Shown: piece after piece, positions 30,066-38,866 of the stretch
Layout of the letters: each line of letters opens with the position of its first letter
Numbering within the stretch: position 1 is the stretch's first letter
Assembly: GCF_001429045.1 (NCBI RefSeq)
Contig: NZ_LMHY01000022.1
Coordinates: 475,706 to 539,705, forward strand
From: Pseudomonas sp. Root71
GTDB lineage: Bacteria; Pseudomonadota; Gammaproteobacteria; Pseudomonadales; Pseudomonadaceae
DNA: 64,000 bases
Reading direction: 5' to 3'
Program-made: the position numbers and the translations under genes
The notes under the pieces: model-generated
What the model was told of the DNA's origin: nothing
What the model saw: only the letters and a program-made list of their open reading frames with translations
Databases searched by the model: none

Positions 30066-30159
30066 CACCCCGTTCAAAGCCAATGGAAACGAGGTCGAGC
30101 TTACCGACAGCAAGAACGGCCAATCGCGTATCTTCTCCGTGACTGCCCGTCAGGCTTGA
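30052..30159 (+). pseudogene. Orphan C-terminal coding fragment
   Basis: In the frame overlapping the end of the preceding gene, 36 codons read SGASDTPFKANGNEVELTDS, then KNGQSRIFSVTARQA and a stop. The sequence looks like a natural protein end with strand-turn-strand character, but there is no start or upstream continuation (a stop lies just before). It is probably a remnant of a deleted gene. Family not recognised. Confidence 0.45.
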
Positions 30160-30192
30160 CCCTATTCATTTAACAGATGAGCCTTCAATTTC

Positions 30193-31206
30193 ATGAGTAT
30201 CGCACCGCCCGACGAGATCTTTCATTTGTCTTCCGCCTTGCCGAGCCAACTGAATAGAACAATAGGCAATTGGGAAATGAGCCTTTTTCCGGCCGAGCAT
30301 GAGGCGCGCATTCGGCAACACAAACTCTTTCACAGCCCGCAACTGCAGTGCAGTCGTCTTGAGTTCGACTCATCCGTGACCCTGGTCAGTTCTGTCCCTG
30401 CCGGATTCGTGACATTCGCCATCTCCCAGGCGCCGATTGGTCGCCCCGTCGTCAACGATCACAAACTGCGGCCTAACGAAGTCATCGTATTGCACAGCGA
30501 TGAAACGGTGCATTACACCTGCGAACCGAATGAAACACTTTTCACCCTCACCACGACACTGGAGTACTATGACCGATACCGCCAAGATCACCCTGTCATA
30601 GATATCCTTGCAAACCGGACAAACCACAGCTATCAGGCTGAAAACTTTCAATTCATTCAATCGGCCATTCAAGCCATCAGTGTTTGCTGTGTCGATATCA
30701 GCGACACGGCTTCGGCAGAATGCGATGAAGCACAGCGATCTGCGATTGGAAGTGCAGTGCTTGCTTCATTGTTGCAATCGCTGACACCCGCAGGCGGTTT
30801 CAGCCGCAAAGTCCCGACTAGAAGAAAAGTGGCGATAGAAGCCATACAGTACATCCATGAAAACACAAAAAAAACGCTCACTATAAAGTCGCTCGTAAGG
30901 CAACTGGAAACCACCACCCGCACCCTGCACTTTGGCTTCATTGAAACGTTCGGCATGTCGCCTATCGCCTACATCAGAAACTTGAGACTCGCCAGCGCCC
31001 GTCGCGACCTGATCAATAAAACCTGGCCCACCGTCACCGAAACCGCGATGTTCTGGAATTTTCATCATCTGGGCCGGTTTTCCAAGGCGTATCAGTTGGC
31101 TTACGGAGAGACGCCGTCGGAAACGGCCAGGCGCAACTCAGCCAGGCCCAGGAGCACGGTCTCCCCCGTTTACAATCAGGTCGCCGAGGGTAGAAATCAT
31201 CGTTAA
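30193..31206 (+). CDS. AraC-family regulator (EutR-like C-terminus)
   Basis: The 337-residue protein has an N-terminal domain of about 220 residues (SLFPAEHEARIRQHKLFHSP, then VVNDHKLRPNEVIVLHSDET). The C-terminal pair of helix-turn-helices reads LTIKSLVRQLETTTRTLHFG, GMSPIAYIRNLRLASARRDL and VTETAMFWNFHHLGRFSKAY. The FWNFHHLGRFS variant is typical of the EutR/OruR-like branch. No strong ribosome-binding site. Neighbouring envelope genes and the downstream CSS-EAL gene are possible targets. Confidence 0.88.
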   Translation: MSIAPPDEIFHLSSALPSQLNRTIGNWEMSLFPAEHEARIRQHKLFHSPQLQCSRLEFDSSVTLVSSVPAGFVTFAISQAPIGRPVVNDHKLRPNEVIVLHSDETVHYTCEPNETLFTLTTTLEYYDRYRQDHPVIDILANRTNHSYQAENFQFIQSAIQAISVCCVDISDTASAECDEAQRSAIGSAVLASLLQSLTPAGGFSRKVPTRRKVAIEAIQYIHENTKKTLTIKSLVRQLETTTRTLHFGFIETFGMSPIAYIRNLRLASARRDLINKTWPTVTETAMFWNFHHLGRFSKAYQLAYGETPSETARRNSARPRSTVSPVYNQVAEGRNHR

Positions 31207-31305
31207 CCGGTATTTATAAATGCCCCGTAAATGATGATTAATGATTTCCCTTGATTAACCACAGGTATCCAAAATTGCTTATTTGCCTACTCAAGGGAGA
31301 TAAGC

Positions 31306-31410
31306 ATGCATCATCGAATAAACACACTGCCACTCAAGCAGAAAATCGCACTGTGCATGGCCGTCTATGCAAGCGGCATCTTATTGGCCTGGGTAATTGA
31401 CTGGTACTGA
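31306..31410 (+). CDS. 34-residue single-span membrane peptide
   Basis: AAGGGAG lies six to seven bases before an ATG that opens MHHRINTLPLKQKIALCMAV, then YASGILLAWVIDWY and stop. A basic N-terminus and one hydrophobic segment suggest a small inner-membrane peptide. It sits 100 bases after the AraC gene and 60 bases before the EAL gene on the same strand, so it may be part of that transcript. It is too short for automatic calling. Confidence 0.6.
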   Translation: MHHRINTLPLKQKIALCMAVYASGILLAWVIDWY

Positions 31411-31470
31411 AGTCGTTTAATCCGCGACTGCAGGATGCACAGTGAAATAATGATACCTCGAGGTTTGTCG

Positions 31471-33066
31471 ATGGTTGCCGCATATAAAGCGTTACTTGGA
31501 AGGCACGCAGTCACTGTCTGTCTGATTGCTGCTGCGGGTTGGGCCGCATGGCTCAGTGCTGGAGTACTGGCGGAGCCATTCATTGCACGGAAGCTGAATA
31601 ACATTTATGCCGATCTGCGTGCTGCTCAAGTGGAACCCAATGCGCAGATCGACAAAGTACTGGAAACCCTCGACGATCTTGATCGTTCGGGTCAGGAATG
31701 CTCCGTCGAGCAATACTCGCAACTGGCTGACCTGGTCAAGAACCTGCGATTTGTTGATCAAGCGGCAATCCAGTTGCCCAATGGCAAGATCTGTTCCTCC
31801 TACGGACAAGAACTCCCGTCGATACTGGCCGGTAGCGAGAAACGCAAGTTCTCCGTTGGAAAGCGAACCTACTGGGTGGATGCTAGCCACAGGGTTTCCG
31901 CGGACACCGACTTTATCATTGTGTCGGAACAGTCAACCTACGTCTGGGCAAACAAGAAGATCCTGCTCGATAATCTGAAGTTTCCCGAGGACCTGCAACT
32001 GGACCTCATCGGCCCCGGCGGCGCAGTGCCCATCGCCTCCACCGGCCATACACCGCTGACGATGCACAAACCCTTCCACCTGGAAGAACTGGTTATCTCG
32101 GCAGATAAGGTCCTGATCGCCTTTGCGGGCAACCGAAATGAACTGATCGCTGTCGTTTCTCTTCCGTTGAGCTACCTGACTGGTCTCAAACTCAAATTAT
32201 TCATTGGCCTTGCGTGCCTGTTTACAGCCCTGCTCTTGCTCGCAAGGTGTATTCAACGACATTACACCTCTACCGCCGTACGGCTTCGCAAAGCCCTGAA
32301 AACCAACACGCTGGGCGTTCACTACCAGCCTATCGTCAATTTGACGACGGGCTATCTGGTGGGCGCCGAATCACTTTCCCACTGGAACGACAACGGTACC
32401 CAAGTGCCGGCGGATGTTTTCATCCCGGTGGCGGAGAAGTCTGACTTGATCCGCAAACTTACGCGCTCGGTGATTCGACAAGTGGCGCAGGATTACAGCA
32501 CCTACCTTTGGGCGTGCAAGGACTTCTACATTACGGTCAATCTTTGCGCCCAGGATATTCAGGACCCGAGCTTCCCGGACTATGTGGCCAGCGTGCTGGC
32601 AACCTACAACATGCCTGTGTCCGCCATGGCCTTTGAAATCACCGAAAGGACCATGCTCGATCAGAAGCCCGCCGCCCTGCAATTGCGACGGCTTCGTGCG
32701 TGCGGACACCGCATTGCCGTGGACGACTTCGGCATCGGCTATTCCAACCTCTCGCTCCTCGATTCAGTGCCTTTCGACATTCTGAAAATAGACCGCTCGT
32801 TCATCGCAGGCGACAAGATCGCGGCCAAGGATGCCTTGTGGCGCCACATTGCCCAGTTGGCCAAATCGCTAAGGCTCAAGGTCGTGGCCGAAGGTGTGGA
32901 GACTCAGGAACAACTTCCGCATCTGGTTTCGGAAGGGGTTCTACTGGCGCAAGGCTGGTTGTTCTCCAAAGCACTGCCGATTCAAGCGTTGGCAAGACGC
33001 TACTTTCAATGTCCGGAAAACATCCCGCCCTACGACCCAAAAATATCAATCAATGACTTCTATTAA
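31471..33066 (+). CDS. CSS-motif membrane EAL c-di-GMP phosphodiesterase
   Basis: The 531-residue protein has an N-terminal membrane segment, a periplasmic CSS-type domain with paired Cys (QECSVEQYS and GKICSSYGQ), a second membrane segment near 232-252 and a cytosolic EAL domain. The EAL signature is ESL (GAESLSHW). The other metal and catalytic positions are present: VNL, FEITER, VDDFGIGYSNLSLLDSVPFD, LKIDRSF and AEGVET, so it is probably active. In CSS-EAL enzymes periplasmic disulfide formation controls activity. I prefer the ATG at 31471 (GAGGT, good spacing); 31435 and 31450 are alternatives. Confidence 0.88.
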   Translation: MVAAYKALLGRHAVTVCLIAAAGWAAWLSAGVLAEPFIARKLNNIYADLRAAQVEPNAQIDKVLETLDDLDRSGQECSVEQYSQLADLVKNLRFVDQAAIQLPNGKICSSYGQELPSILAGSEKRKFSVGKRTYWVDASHRVSADTDFIIVSEQSTYVWANKKILLDNLKFPEDLQLDLIGPGGAVPIASTGHTPLTMHKPFHLEELVISADKVLIAFAGNRNELIAVVSLPLSYLTGLKLKLFIGLACLFTALLLLARCIQRHYTSTAVRLRKALKTNTLGVHYQPIVNLTTGYLVGAESLSHWNDNGTQVPADVFIPVAEKSDLIRKLTRSVIRQVAQDYSTYLWACKDFYITVNLCAQDIQDPSFPDYVASVLATYNMPVSAMAFEITERTMLDQKPAALQLRRLRACGHRIAVDDFGIGYSNLSLLDSVPFDILKIDRSFIAGDKIAAKDALWRHIAQLAKSLRLKVVAEGVETQEQLPHLVSEGVLLAQGWLFSKALPIQALARRYFQCPENIPPYDPKISINDFY

Positions 33067-33136
33067 CCCCTCATGGTCCCTCAAATGCTCGCCGAACCCT
33101 AACACCAGACAACCCTGTACAAGGACTCCACTCAAC

Positions 33137-33637
33137 ATGCTACTTCGAAACCTTGGCTTCGCTTCACTGCTATCGCTGCTGTCTTTTCAGGCGCTCGCTG
33201 ATGACAAAGGTTTATATCTTGGAGCTGGCGTAAGCAGCATTCAGACCGACGAATCCAGACTGGATGACGACGACACCAGCTACAAGGTTTTTGCCGGGTA
33301 TCGCGTCAATAGCTACCTGGCCTTCGAGGGCGCCTATGTCGACCTCGGTCAGTTCAAGGACAAGAACGTCGACTTCGATGGTAAATCGGCCCAGGCTGCC
33401 GCCCATGTCGGCTTTCCGCTGGGTGATCGGCTGCGGGTGTTCGGCAGTGTCGGCGCTCACGCCTGGGACGCCGACGGCAATGCCACCGACGACGATACCG
33501 GGGTTGACCTGACCTACGGTGTCGGCGTCGAGCTCGATGTCTTTCGCAACATCGGCCTGCGCGCCGAATACGAAGTCCTGGAGGTCGGAGAGATCGACCT
33601 GAATCAGACGACCGCATCCGCCTACATGCTTTTCTGA
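33137..33637 (+). CDS. Small OmpA-like outer-membrane beta-barrel
   Basis: The 166-residue protein has a signal peptide (MLLRNLGFASLLSLLSFQAL, cleavage after ALA) and a beta-rich mature part: DDKGLYLGAGVSSIQT, YKVFAGYRVNSYLAFEGAYV, HVGFPLGDRLRVFGSVGAHA, GVGVELDVFRNIGLRAEYEV, ending in an aromatic (AYMLF). This is the eight-stranded OmpA/OmpW-like barrel pattern. AAGGA lies eleven bases upstream. It follows the EAL gene by 70 bases and shares its N-terminus with the shortened protein at 29733. Confidence 0.82.
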   Translation: MLLRNLGFASLLSLLSFQALADDKGLYLGAGVSSIQTDESRLDDDDTSYKVFAGYRVNSYLAFEGAYVDLGQFKDKNVDFDGKSAQAAAHVGFPLGDRLRVFGSVGAHAWDADGNATDDDTGVDLTYGVGVELDVFRNIGLRAEYEVLEVGEIDLNQTTASAYMLF

Positions 33638-33790
33638 TACCGCTGCAACTGAGCGGCCTTGCTGGTCGCTCAACGCACTCTGTGCGATGCCCCCACCTTG
33701 GCACCGGGTCCGATAACCGGTGCTCAGGTGCGTCTTTGCTCCCGCAATGCGCCCTCCCTCGCCACAGAAGTCACTGCGGTTGCAAAATTG

Positions 33791-35482
33791 CTAGCCGGCA
33801 ACGACAAACACAATGATCGGCCCACACACCGCCAGCAACACATTGGAAATCGCATAACACACGGTAAAACCAATCACCGGGGTGTTGCTGCCGGACTGCT
33901 CGATGATCTTGTTCATCGAAGCGGCTTCGGTCTGCGCACCGGCCAGGGCGCCGAACAGGATCATCGGGTGCAGGCGCAACACATAGCGGCCGAAGTACAG
34001 CGCCACCAGCGGCGGCACAATGGTGACCACGGCGCCGGACAGCAGCAATGCCAGGCCTTGTTCCTTCATCGCGGCAAACGCCGCGGGACCGGCCAGCAAG
34101 CCGACCACCGCGCCGAACGCGGTCAGGCCGAACTCGGAAAACGCCCATTGCGCGGCGGGCGGCAACGCGCCGATTTCCGGGTGACGCGAGTTGTACCAGC
34201 CAATCACCAGCGCGGCGACCAACACCCCGCCTCCGATGCCCAGTTCCACGGGGATCATCCCGACATGGGTCGACAACAGCCCCAGCAACGAGCCCAGCAC
34301 CATGCCGAGGGTGTGCACGGCGATGTCGCTCTTGTAGTTGTGCTCGCGAATTCGCCCTAACCGCTTGGCCACGGCTTCCACACTGGCGGTGCGGCCGGTC
34401 AGGGTAATCACGTCGCCTCGACGCAGCACGGTGTTGGGCAGCAAGGGCAACTCGTAGCCCTGGCGGGTGATGGTATTGATGAAGCAGCCCAGGCGCCTGG
34501 CGCTTTCCATCCGGCTTTTCGCCTGATGGATCGTCTTGCCGGCGAACTCAGGCGAGGTCACGACGATGTCCACCTCACGGGTGGGGAAAGACAAGGATTC
34601 GGCATGGTCGATTTCCGGTCCGATCCACTGGGTGAGCGTGCCCACGGCTTCACGCAAGGCGTAGACCCCGACGATATCCCCGGCCATCAGCGTGAACGCT
34701 TCGTCTCGCTCGAAGATTTTTCCTGCACGTACCACGCGTTCGACGGTCAGCGACTCGTGCTGTTTCTCCACCTCGGCAATACGCTGCCCATTCGCCGAAC
34801 CATTGGCCGCCACCTGATGGGCACGCACGACGATGCGGGTGTAGGGCACGGTGATCGCGTCTTCTTCCTTGGCGATACCCAACTCCAGCTCCAGCTCCCG
34901 CGCCGACTCCCTGAGGTCCACGCCCAGCAACTTCGGGGCAATGCTACCGACGAAGACGATCAGGCCGATGGTGCCGAACAGGTATGTGATCGCGTAGGCA
35001 ATCGCCATGTGGCTGTTGAGTTGGGCCCTGGCCACGGTGTCGATCGACAATTGATTGATGGCGCTGGTGGCGGTGCCCATGATCGCCGTATCGGTCAGTG
35101 CACCGGCGCCGAGCCCGGCGGTGAAACCGGCGTCGAAATCGAACACCGCATTCATCAGCAGGATCGCCGCCAGCGCGGTCCCGCACAGCACCACGCTCAA
35201 CACCACCAGTTTCAGCGTGCCGCGATTGAGGCTGCCGAAAAACTCCGGCCCGCTCTTGAAACCGACCGCATAGATGAACATCACGAAAAATACCGACTTC
35301 AATCCGGTCGGCACCTCCAGCCCGATCTGGCCGATCAGCAGCCCCATCAACAGCGCACCGGCCACCGAACCGAGGTGGAAACTGCCGATGTGGATGCGGC
35401 CGACGAAGACGCCAAGGGCAATGGCCAGGAACACCGCGATTTCCGGGTCAGTCCGCAGGGCGTGGAGAATGAACTCAAGCAT
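33791..35482 (-). CDS. AspT/YidE/YbjL-family transporter with TrkA-C domains
   Basis: The 563-residue protein has two halves of five or six transmembrane helices, the AspT/YidE duplication, with the family motifs GFKSGPEFF near residue 74, LGAGALTDTAIMGTATSAI and, in the second half, GALAGAQTEAASMN. Between them lie two TrkA-C-like domains (VERVVRAGKIFERDEAFTLM and LLPNTVLRRGDVITLTG) that could bind a ligand. AspT exchanges aspartate and alanine; the substrate here is not known. It lies 27 bases downstream of the MscS-like gene on the same strand and is probably co-transcribed. Confidence 0.88.
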   Translation of the reverse strand: MLEFILHALRTDPEIAVFLAIALGVFVGRIHIGSFHLGSVAGALLMGLLIGQIGLEVPTGLKSVFFVMFIYAVGFKSGPEFFGSLNRGTLKLVVLSVVLCGTALAAILLMNAVFDFDAGFTAGLGAGALTDTAIMGTATSAINQLSIDTVARAQLNSHMAIAYAITYLFGTIGLIVFVGSIAPKLLGVDLRESARELELELGIAKEEDAITVPYTRIVVRAHQVAANGSANGQRIAEVEKQHESLTVERVVRAGKIFERDEAFTLMAGDIVGVYALREAVGTLTQWIGPEIDHAESLSFPTREVDIVVTSPEFAGKTIHQAKSRMESARRLGCFINTITRQGYELPLLPNTVLRRGDVITLTGRTASVEAVAKRLGRIREHNYKSDIAVHTLGMVLGSLLGLLSTHVGMIPVELGIGGGVLVAALVIGWYNSRHPEIGALPPAAQWAFSEFGLTAFGAVVGLLAGPAAFAAMKEQGLALLLSGAVVTIVPPLVALYFGRYVLRLHPMILFGALAGAQTEAASMNKIIEQSGSNTPVIGFTVCYAISNVLLAVCGPIIVFVVAG

Positions 35483-35509
35483 GGTGCGAACTCCCTTTCA
35501 GGCGAAAAA

Positions 35510-37120
35510 TCACGGTTCCTTCGGTTCTTGTGCCGGGGCTGGGTACCACTTGTCCTGGGGCACCCATTTCTCTTGTTGCGGATCGCCCAGGTAGTGCGGC
35601 GACATGATCTGCACGCCGTACTCGTTGAACACATCCTGGATGTTGGCGTGCAGCATGCTCAGCAGCACGGCGCGCGGCCGAGGCTGGCTGGGAATGGCCT
35701 GGGCCACCAGCCGGTATTCCGGGTAGAAGTCCGACAATGCCGTCTGGAACACCTGGGCCGGCGGCACTTCGAGAATCCCCGGCGTGCGTTTCGCGGCCTC
35801 CAGCAGCATCGCCTCCACCTGTCGCCACGGCGTGTCATAGCCAATGGTCACGATAGTGTCGACCACGTAGCCGGGGCCTTGTACCACCCGCGAGTAGTTC
35901 TTGGTGACGGTGCCGGTGATCATCGAATTGGGCAGAGTCAGCACCTCGCCCAGTCCGGTGCGAATACTGGTGGTGAACATGCCCAGTTCGGTCACCGTGC
36001 CTTCGTAGTCGCCGATGCGCACGAATTCGCCGGGGCGCAAGGTTCGGGTGTAGGTCAGGATCAACCCCGCCGCCGCCTGCCCCACCACGCTGGTGGCGCC
36101 CAGGGAAATCATCAGGCCGATCAACACCGACAAGCCTTTAAAGGCATCGGTGCCGGCACCCGGCAGGTACGGATAGGCCATGGCCAGGGCAAACAGCCAG
36201 ATCGCCAGGGACGTCAGGCGTTGGGTCGGTTGCAGGGTTTCATGGTTGAGCCAGCTGAGGGTGCCCGGTGCCGCCATGCGCCGCAGTATCCGCCGCATGA
36301 ACGCGGTGGCGCCGCGGGCAATGAAGAAGATCGCCAGCGCCACGCCCAGCCCGGGTATGGCACCGACGATCCCTTGCAGCAGATAGCCGCCGAGCTCCAG
36401 CAGATAATTGTTGAGGCTTTCGCCCCAGGGACGGGTATAGGGAAAGCGCGACAGCACAAAGCCCAGCCATTCGTATGTCAGCAGCAACACGACGACCCAG
36501 CGCACCAGCTCCAGCAGGCGGCTGGCCAGCGGATACAGGTAATTGGCGTCGACCAGCGGCACCCGTCCGACTTTCAGGGCCTGGGTGTGCCGGTGCATCA
36601 GCTCGGGCAGTTTCTTCAGCACTCTGCGCCGCAGGTACGACATGCCGAACAGCAGCGCGATGTAAACGCCGGTGGCGATCAACGCAGCGACTACGGAGCG
36701 CAGGATCAACTGCAGGTTACGGGCTTCCCGGGTTTCGGCCACGACCTGGCGCAGCCGGTCGGCCGCGGCTTCGGCGGCCTGCTGTACCGTGTCGAATTCG
36801 GTCGCGTCGAAATCATTGGGCGAAACGATAAAGGCGCACCGGCTGCCCAGCAGCACCATGTAGCTTTTCATGATCGGGTCGATGGAGACATTGAGATCGT
36901 CGGTGTCATCCAGCGCCTCACCGATCACCGCTTTCGCCCGTTTGACCCGCGACACCGGGGCTTCTCCGAAGATGGTCGCGCGAAACACCATGATGCTGCG
37001 GTTGGCCACTTTCAATTCAACGGGAGCATCAACCACTTTCGGCGCATCTTCGGCCCACAGTTGCACCGACCAAAACATCCCGAAAACAGTAAACATTACA
37101 GCGAGCAGCCTGCTCCGCAT
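35510..37120 (-). CDS. MscS-family mechanosensitive channel
   Basis: The 536-residue protein has a signal peptide (MRSRLLAVMFTVFGMFWSVQ), a periplasmic domain of about 125 residues, and several transmembrane helices. The pore helix and beta domain of MscS follow (LSVLIGLMISLGATSVVGQA, then GLILTYTRTLRPGEFVRIGD, LTLPNSMITGTVTKNYSR and VTIGYDTPWRQVEAMLLEAA). The C-terminal tail is short and Pro-rich. AAGGATC lies six bases before the ATG. It gates on membrane tension to release solutes on osmotic downshock. Confidence 0.92.
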   Translation of the reverse strand: MRSRLLAVMFTVFGMFWSVQLWAEDAPKVVDAPVELKVANRSIMVFRATIFGEAPVSRVKRAKAVIGEALDDTDDLNVSIDPIMKSYMVLLGSRCAFIVSPNDFDATEFDTVQQAAEAAADRLRQVVAETREARNLQLILRSVVAALIATGVYIALLFGMSYLRRRVLKKLPELMHRHTQALKVGRVPLVDANYLYPLASRLLELVRWVVVLLLTYEWLGFVLSRFPYTRPWGESLNNYLLELGGYLLQGIVGAIPGLGVALAIFFIARGATAFMRRILRRMAAPGTLSWLNHETLQPTQRLTSLAIWLFALAMAYPYLPGAGTDAFKGLSVLIGLMISLGATSVVGQAAAGLILTYTRTLRPGEFVRIGDYEGTVTELGMFTTSIRTGLGEVLTLPNSMITGTVTKNYSRVVQGPGYVVDTIVTIGYDTPWRQVEAMLLEAAKRTPGILEVPPAQVFQTALSDFYPEYRLVAQAIPSQPRPRAVLLSMLHANIQDVFNEYGVQIMSPHYLGDPQQEKWVPQDKWYPAPAQEPKEP

Positions 37121-37348
37121 GTGTCGGATCCTTACGTCACGAAATTCAGATCGAGGGTACGTACCGCAGCGTAGTTCACCGATGAACGGTTGTCAGATTT
37201 GTGCTACAGGCAGTTTCCTTATCCGTCTGTTTCCTTGAAACAGCGAGCTCAAGCCCCGGAAGCTGTGCTCGTGACCGGATTCTTGAAACACTGAAGATCC
37301 CACAGGTTGAGATCTGTTCAGGCGGCCGGCGCCCGGTTCAGGGTCAGT

Positions 37349-37804
37349 TCAAGGATTGACCTGATAACCCTTGCCCTGCAGACAGCTGCTGTAGGCCGAC
37401 GCGGTATTGGCCTGGGTGGTTTTCTGATCCGCTCGGCGTTCCTGACGCTGACGTGACCCACCGACCACCATCCCGGCGGCCGCCGTCTCCTTGGCGCGGT
37501 CCTGGCGATAGTCCTGTTTCCTGTCATCGTCGACACGATCATAAGCGTCGTCGTGCTGATTGCCGCGCACCTGGGCCCCGGCCGCACCAGCGGCAGCCCC
37601 CACAGCGGCCCCCTTGAGCCGCCCGCCGGAAGACGAGGAAGACGTCGAAGTGCCCTGGCTGGCGGCAATGCTGTTGCATTCGTTGATGTCGGCCTGGGTT
37701 TGTTGAGAACTTTGCCCTTTCATCGGCACCACCGATTGCGCCCATCCCGGGCTACTCAAAACCGACAATGCGATGCACAGACTGACCGGTGAAAACCTAT
37801 TCAT
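37349..37804 (-). CDS. Exported glycine-zipper protein (YMGG-like), paralogue 2
   Basis: This 151-residue protein starts at the ATG at 37804, with GGAGG seven bases upstream. A signal peptide (MNRFSPVSLCIALSVLSSPG, cleavage near WAQ) is followed by SVVPMKGQSSQQTQADIN, a Ser run, a Gly zipper (GGRLKGAAVGAAAGAAGAQV), DDDRKQDYRQDRAKE, a second zipper (AAAGMVVGGSRQRQERR) and YSSCLQGKGYQVNP. The order and ends match the protein at 26651, so they are paralogues. An upstream in-frame ATG at 37873 is less likely. Confidence 0.82.
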   Translation of the reverse strand: MNRFSPVSLCIALSVLSSPGWAQSVVPMKGQSSQQTQADINECNSIAASQGTSTSSSSSGGRLKGAAVGAAAGAAGAQVRGNQHDDAYDRVDDDRKQDYRQDRAKETAAAGMVVGGSRQRQERRADQKTTQANTASAYSSCLQGKGYQVNP

Positions 37805-37960
37805 GATGACCTCCGACAGGCTTGCAACAATGGGCAAGCCTTGGGGCGACTGGCGGATGGCAAGCGACGTCATGCGTCGCCCTGCCGATCGGGTGGAACA
37901 ACTGAAAAGTGTAGTTCAACGGCCCCGCAAGGATGGACTTCCGAACAGGCGGTGGGAGTT

Positions 37961-38053
37961 GTGTGGGAGTGAGCCTGCTCGCGATAGCGGACTGTCAGTC
38001 GACATCTATATTGGCTGGTAGTCAGTCATCGCGAGCAAGCTCGCTCCCACAGG
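37961..38053. repeat. REP pair (inverted), GCGAGCAAGCTCGC type
   Basis: GTGGGAGTGAGCCTGCTCGC on the left and GCGAGCAAGCTCGCTCCCAC on the right form an inverted pair separated by about 50 bases. It lies between convergently placed intergenic ends and beside the quinone oxidoreductase stop. This is the common intergenic REP of fluorescent pseudomonads. Confidence 0.9.
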
Positions 38054-38067
38054 GTATGCGGTGCATA

Positions 38068-38778
38068 TTAAGTGTTGGTGGCCAGCGGATAGAGCTTGTC
38101 ATCAAACTCCGCCAACTTCGGAAACACCAGCGGCTGATCATCGCTCAGATGCTGCAACCGCTGCCCGTAATCAACCAGAAACTGCTGGCGCGCCTCTTCA
38201 CTGATGTACGGCACATGCCACGCCACGAACGGCTCCAGCACATCAAAACCGACATAAGCCAAGGTCCCACGCAAGATCGGGCGCAACATGTCTTCCAGCG
38301 GCCCATGAATCGCGCCCTCGCCAAACATGTGTTCACGTCCACCCAGGGTCACGGTCACCAGTGCCTTCTTCCCGGCCAAACCACCCTGATCGTAGAATCG
38401 CTTGCCGCCATAGCAGATGCCGGACACCAGCACCCGGTCGATCCAGCCCTTGAGCATGGCCGGGGTGGAGAACCAGAAGATCGGGAAGTTGAGGATCAGC
38501 AGGTCGGCCCACAGAAGTTTGTCCAGTTCCGCCTGGATGTCCGGCGCCAGTGACTGGTTCTTCACGCCCAGGCGTTGTTCCAGGGCATAGACCAGGTATT
38601 CGGGGTTTTCCCGATTCGAGAAGTCCGCGTCGCTGGCCACCGGGTTCCAGTTCATTTTGTACAGGTCGCTGACCTGCACTTCGTGGCCCTGGGCTTCGAG
38701 GGTGGCGACAGCCTGGTCGCGCAGGGCGGCGGTGAAGGATTGCGGTTCCGGGTGGGCGTGGACGATCAGTACTTTCAT
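38068..38778 (-). CDS. NAD(P)H:quinone oxidoreductase (flavodoxin-like)
   Basis: The 236-residue protein has the flavodoxin-like fold of the MdaB/KefF/NQO family: KVLIVHAHPEPQSFTAAL at the N-terminus, VSDLYKMNWNP, DLLILNFPIFWFSTPAMLKG near residue 93 and VTLGGREHMFGEGAIHG. It is the last gene of the arginine transaminase cluster (88 bases after the aldehyde dehydrogenase), a place also held by a quinone oxidoreductase beside aruH in P. aeruginosa as I recall it. Its role in arginine use is not clear. Confidence 0.88.
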   Translation of the reverse strand: MKVLIVHAHPEPQSFTAALRDQAVATLEAQGHEVQVSDLYKMNWNPVASDADFSNRENPEYLVYALEQRLGVKNQSLAPDIQAELDKLLWADLLILNFPIFWFSTPAMLKGWIDRVLVSGICYGGKRFYDQGGLAGKKALVTVTLGGREHMFGEGAIHGPLEDMLRPILRGTLAYVGFDVLEPFVAWHVPYISEEARQQFLVDYGQRLQHLSDDQPLVFPKLAEFDDKLYPLATNT

Positions 38779-38866
38779 TGTGGTTCCTTAGATTTGTTCC
38801 CGCGTATCGGTTGACGGTGTGGAGTAGCAACCATCGTGGTTGACGAACAGTTTGAATCGTCAACCG

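Noticed and set aside
34526..37174. 882-codon plus-strand frame opposite the AspT-like and MscS-like genes
   Set aside because: Shadow of two well-supported minus-strand membrane proteins; the translation is rich in His, Gln, Arg and Gly without any domain.
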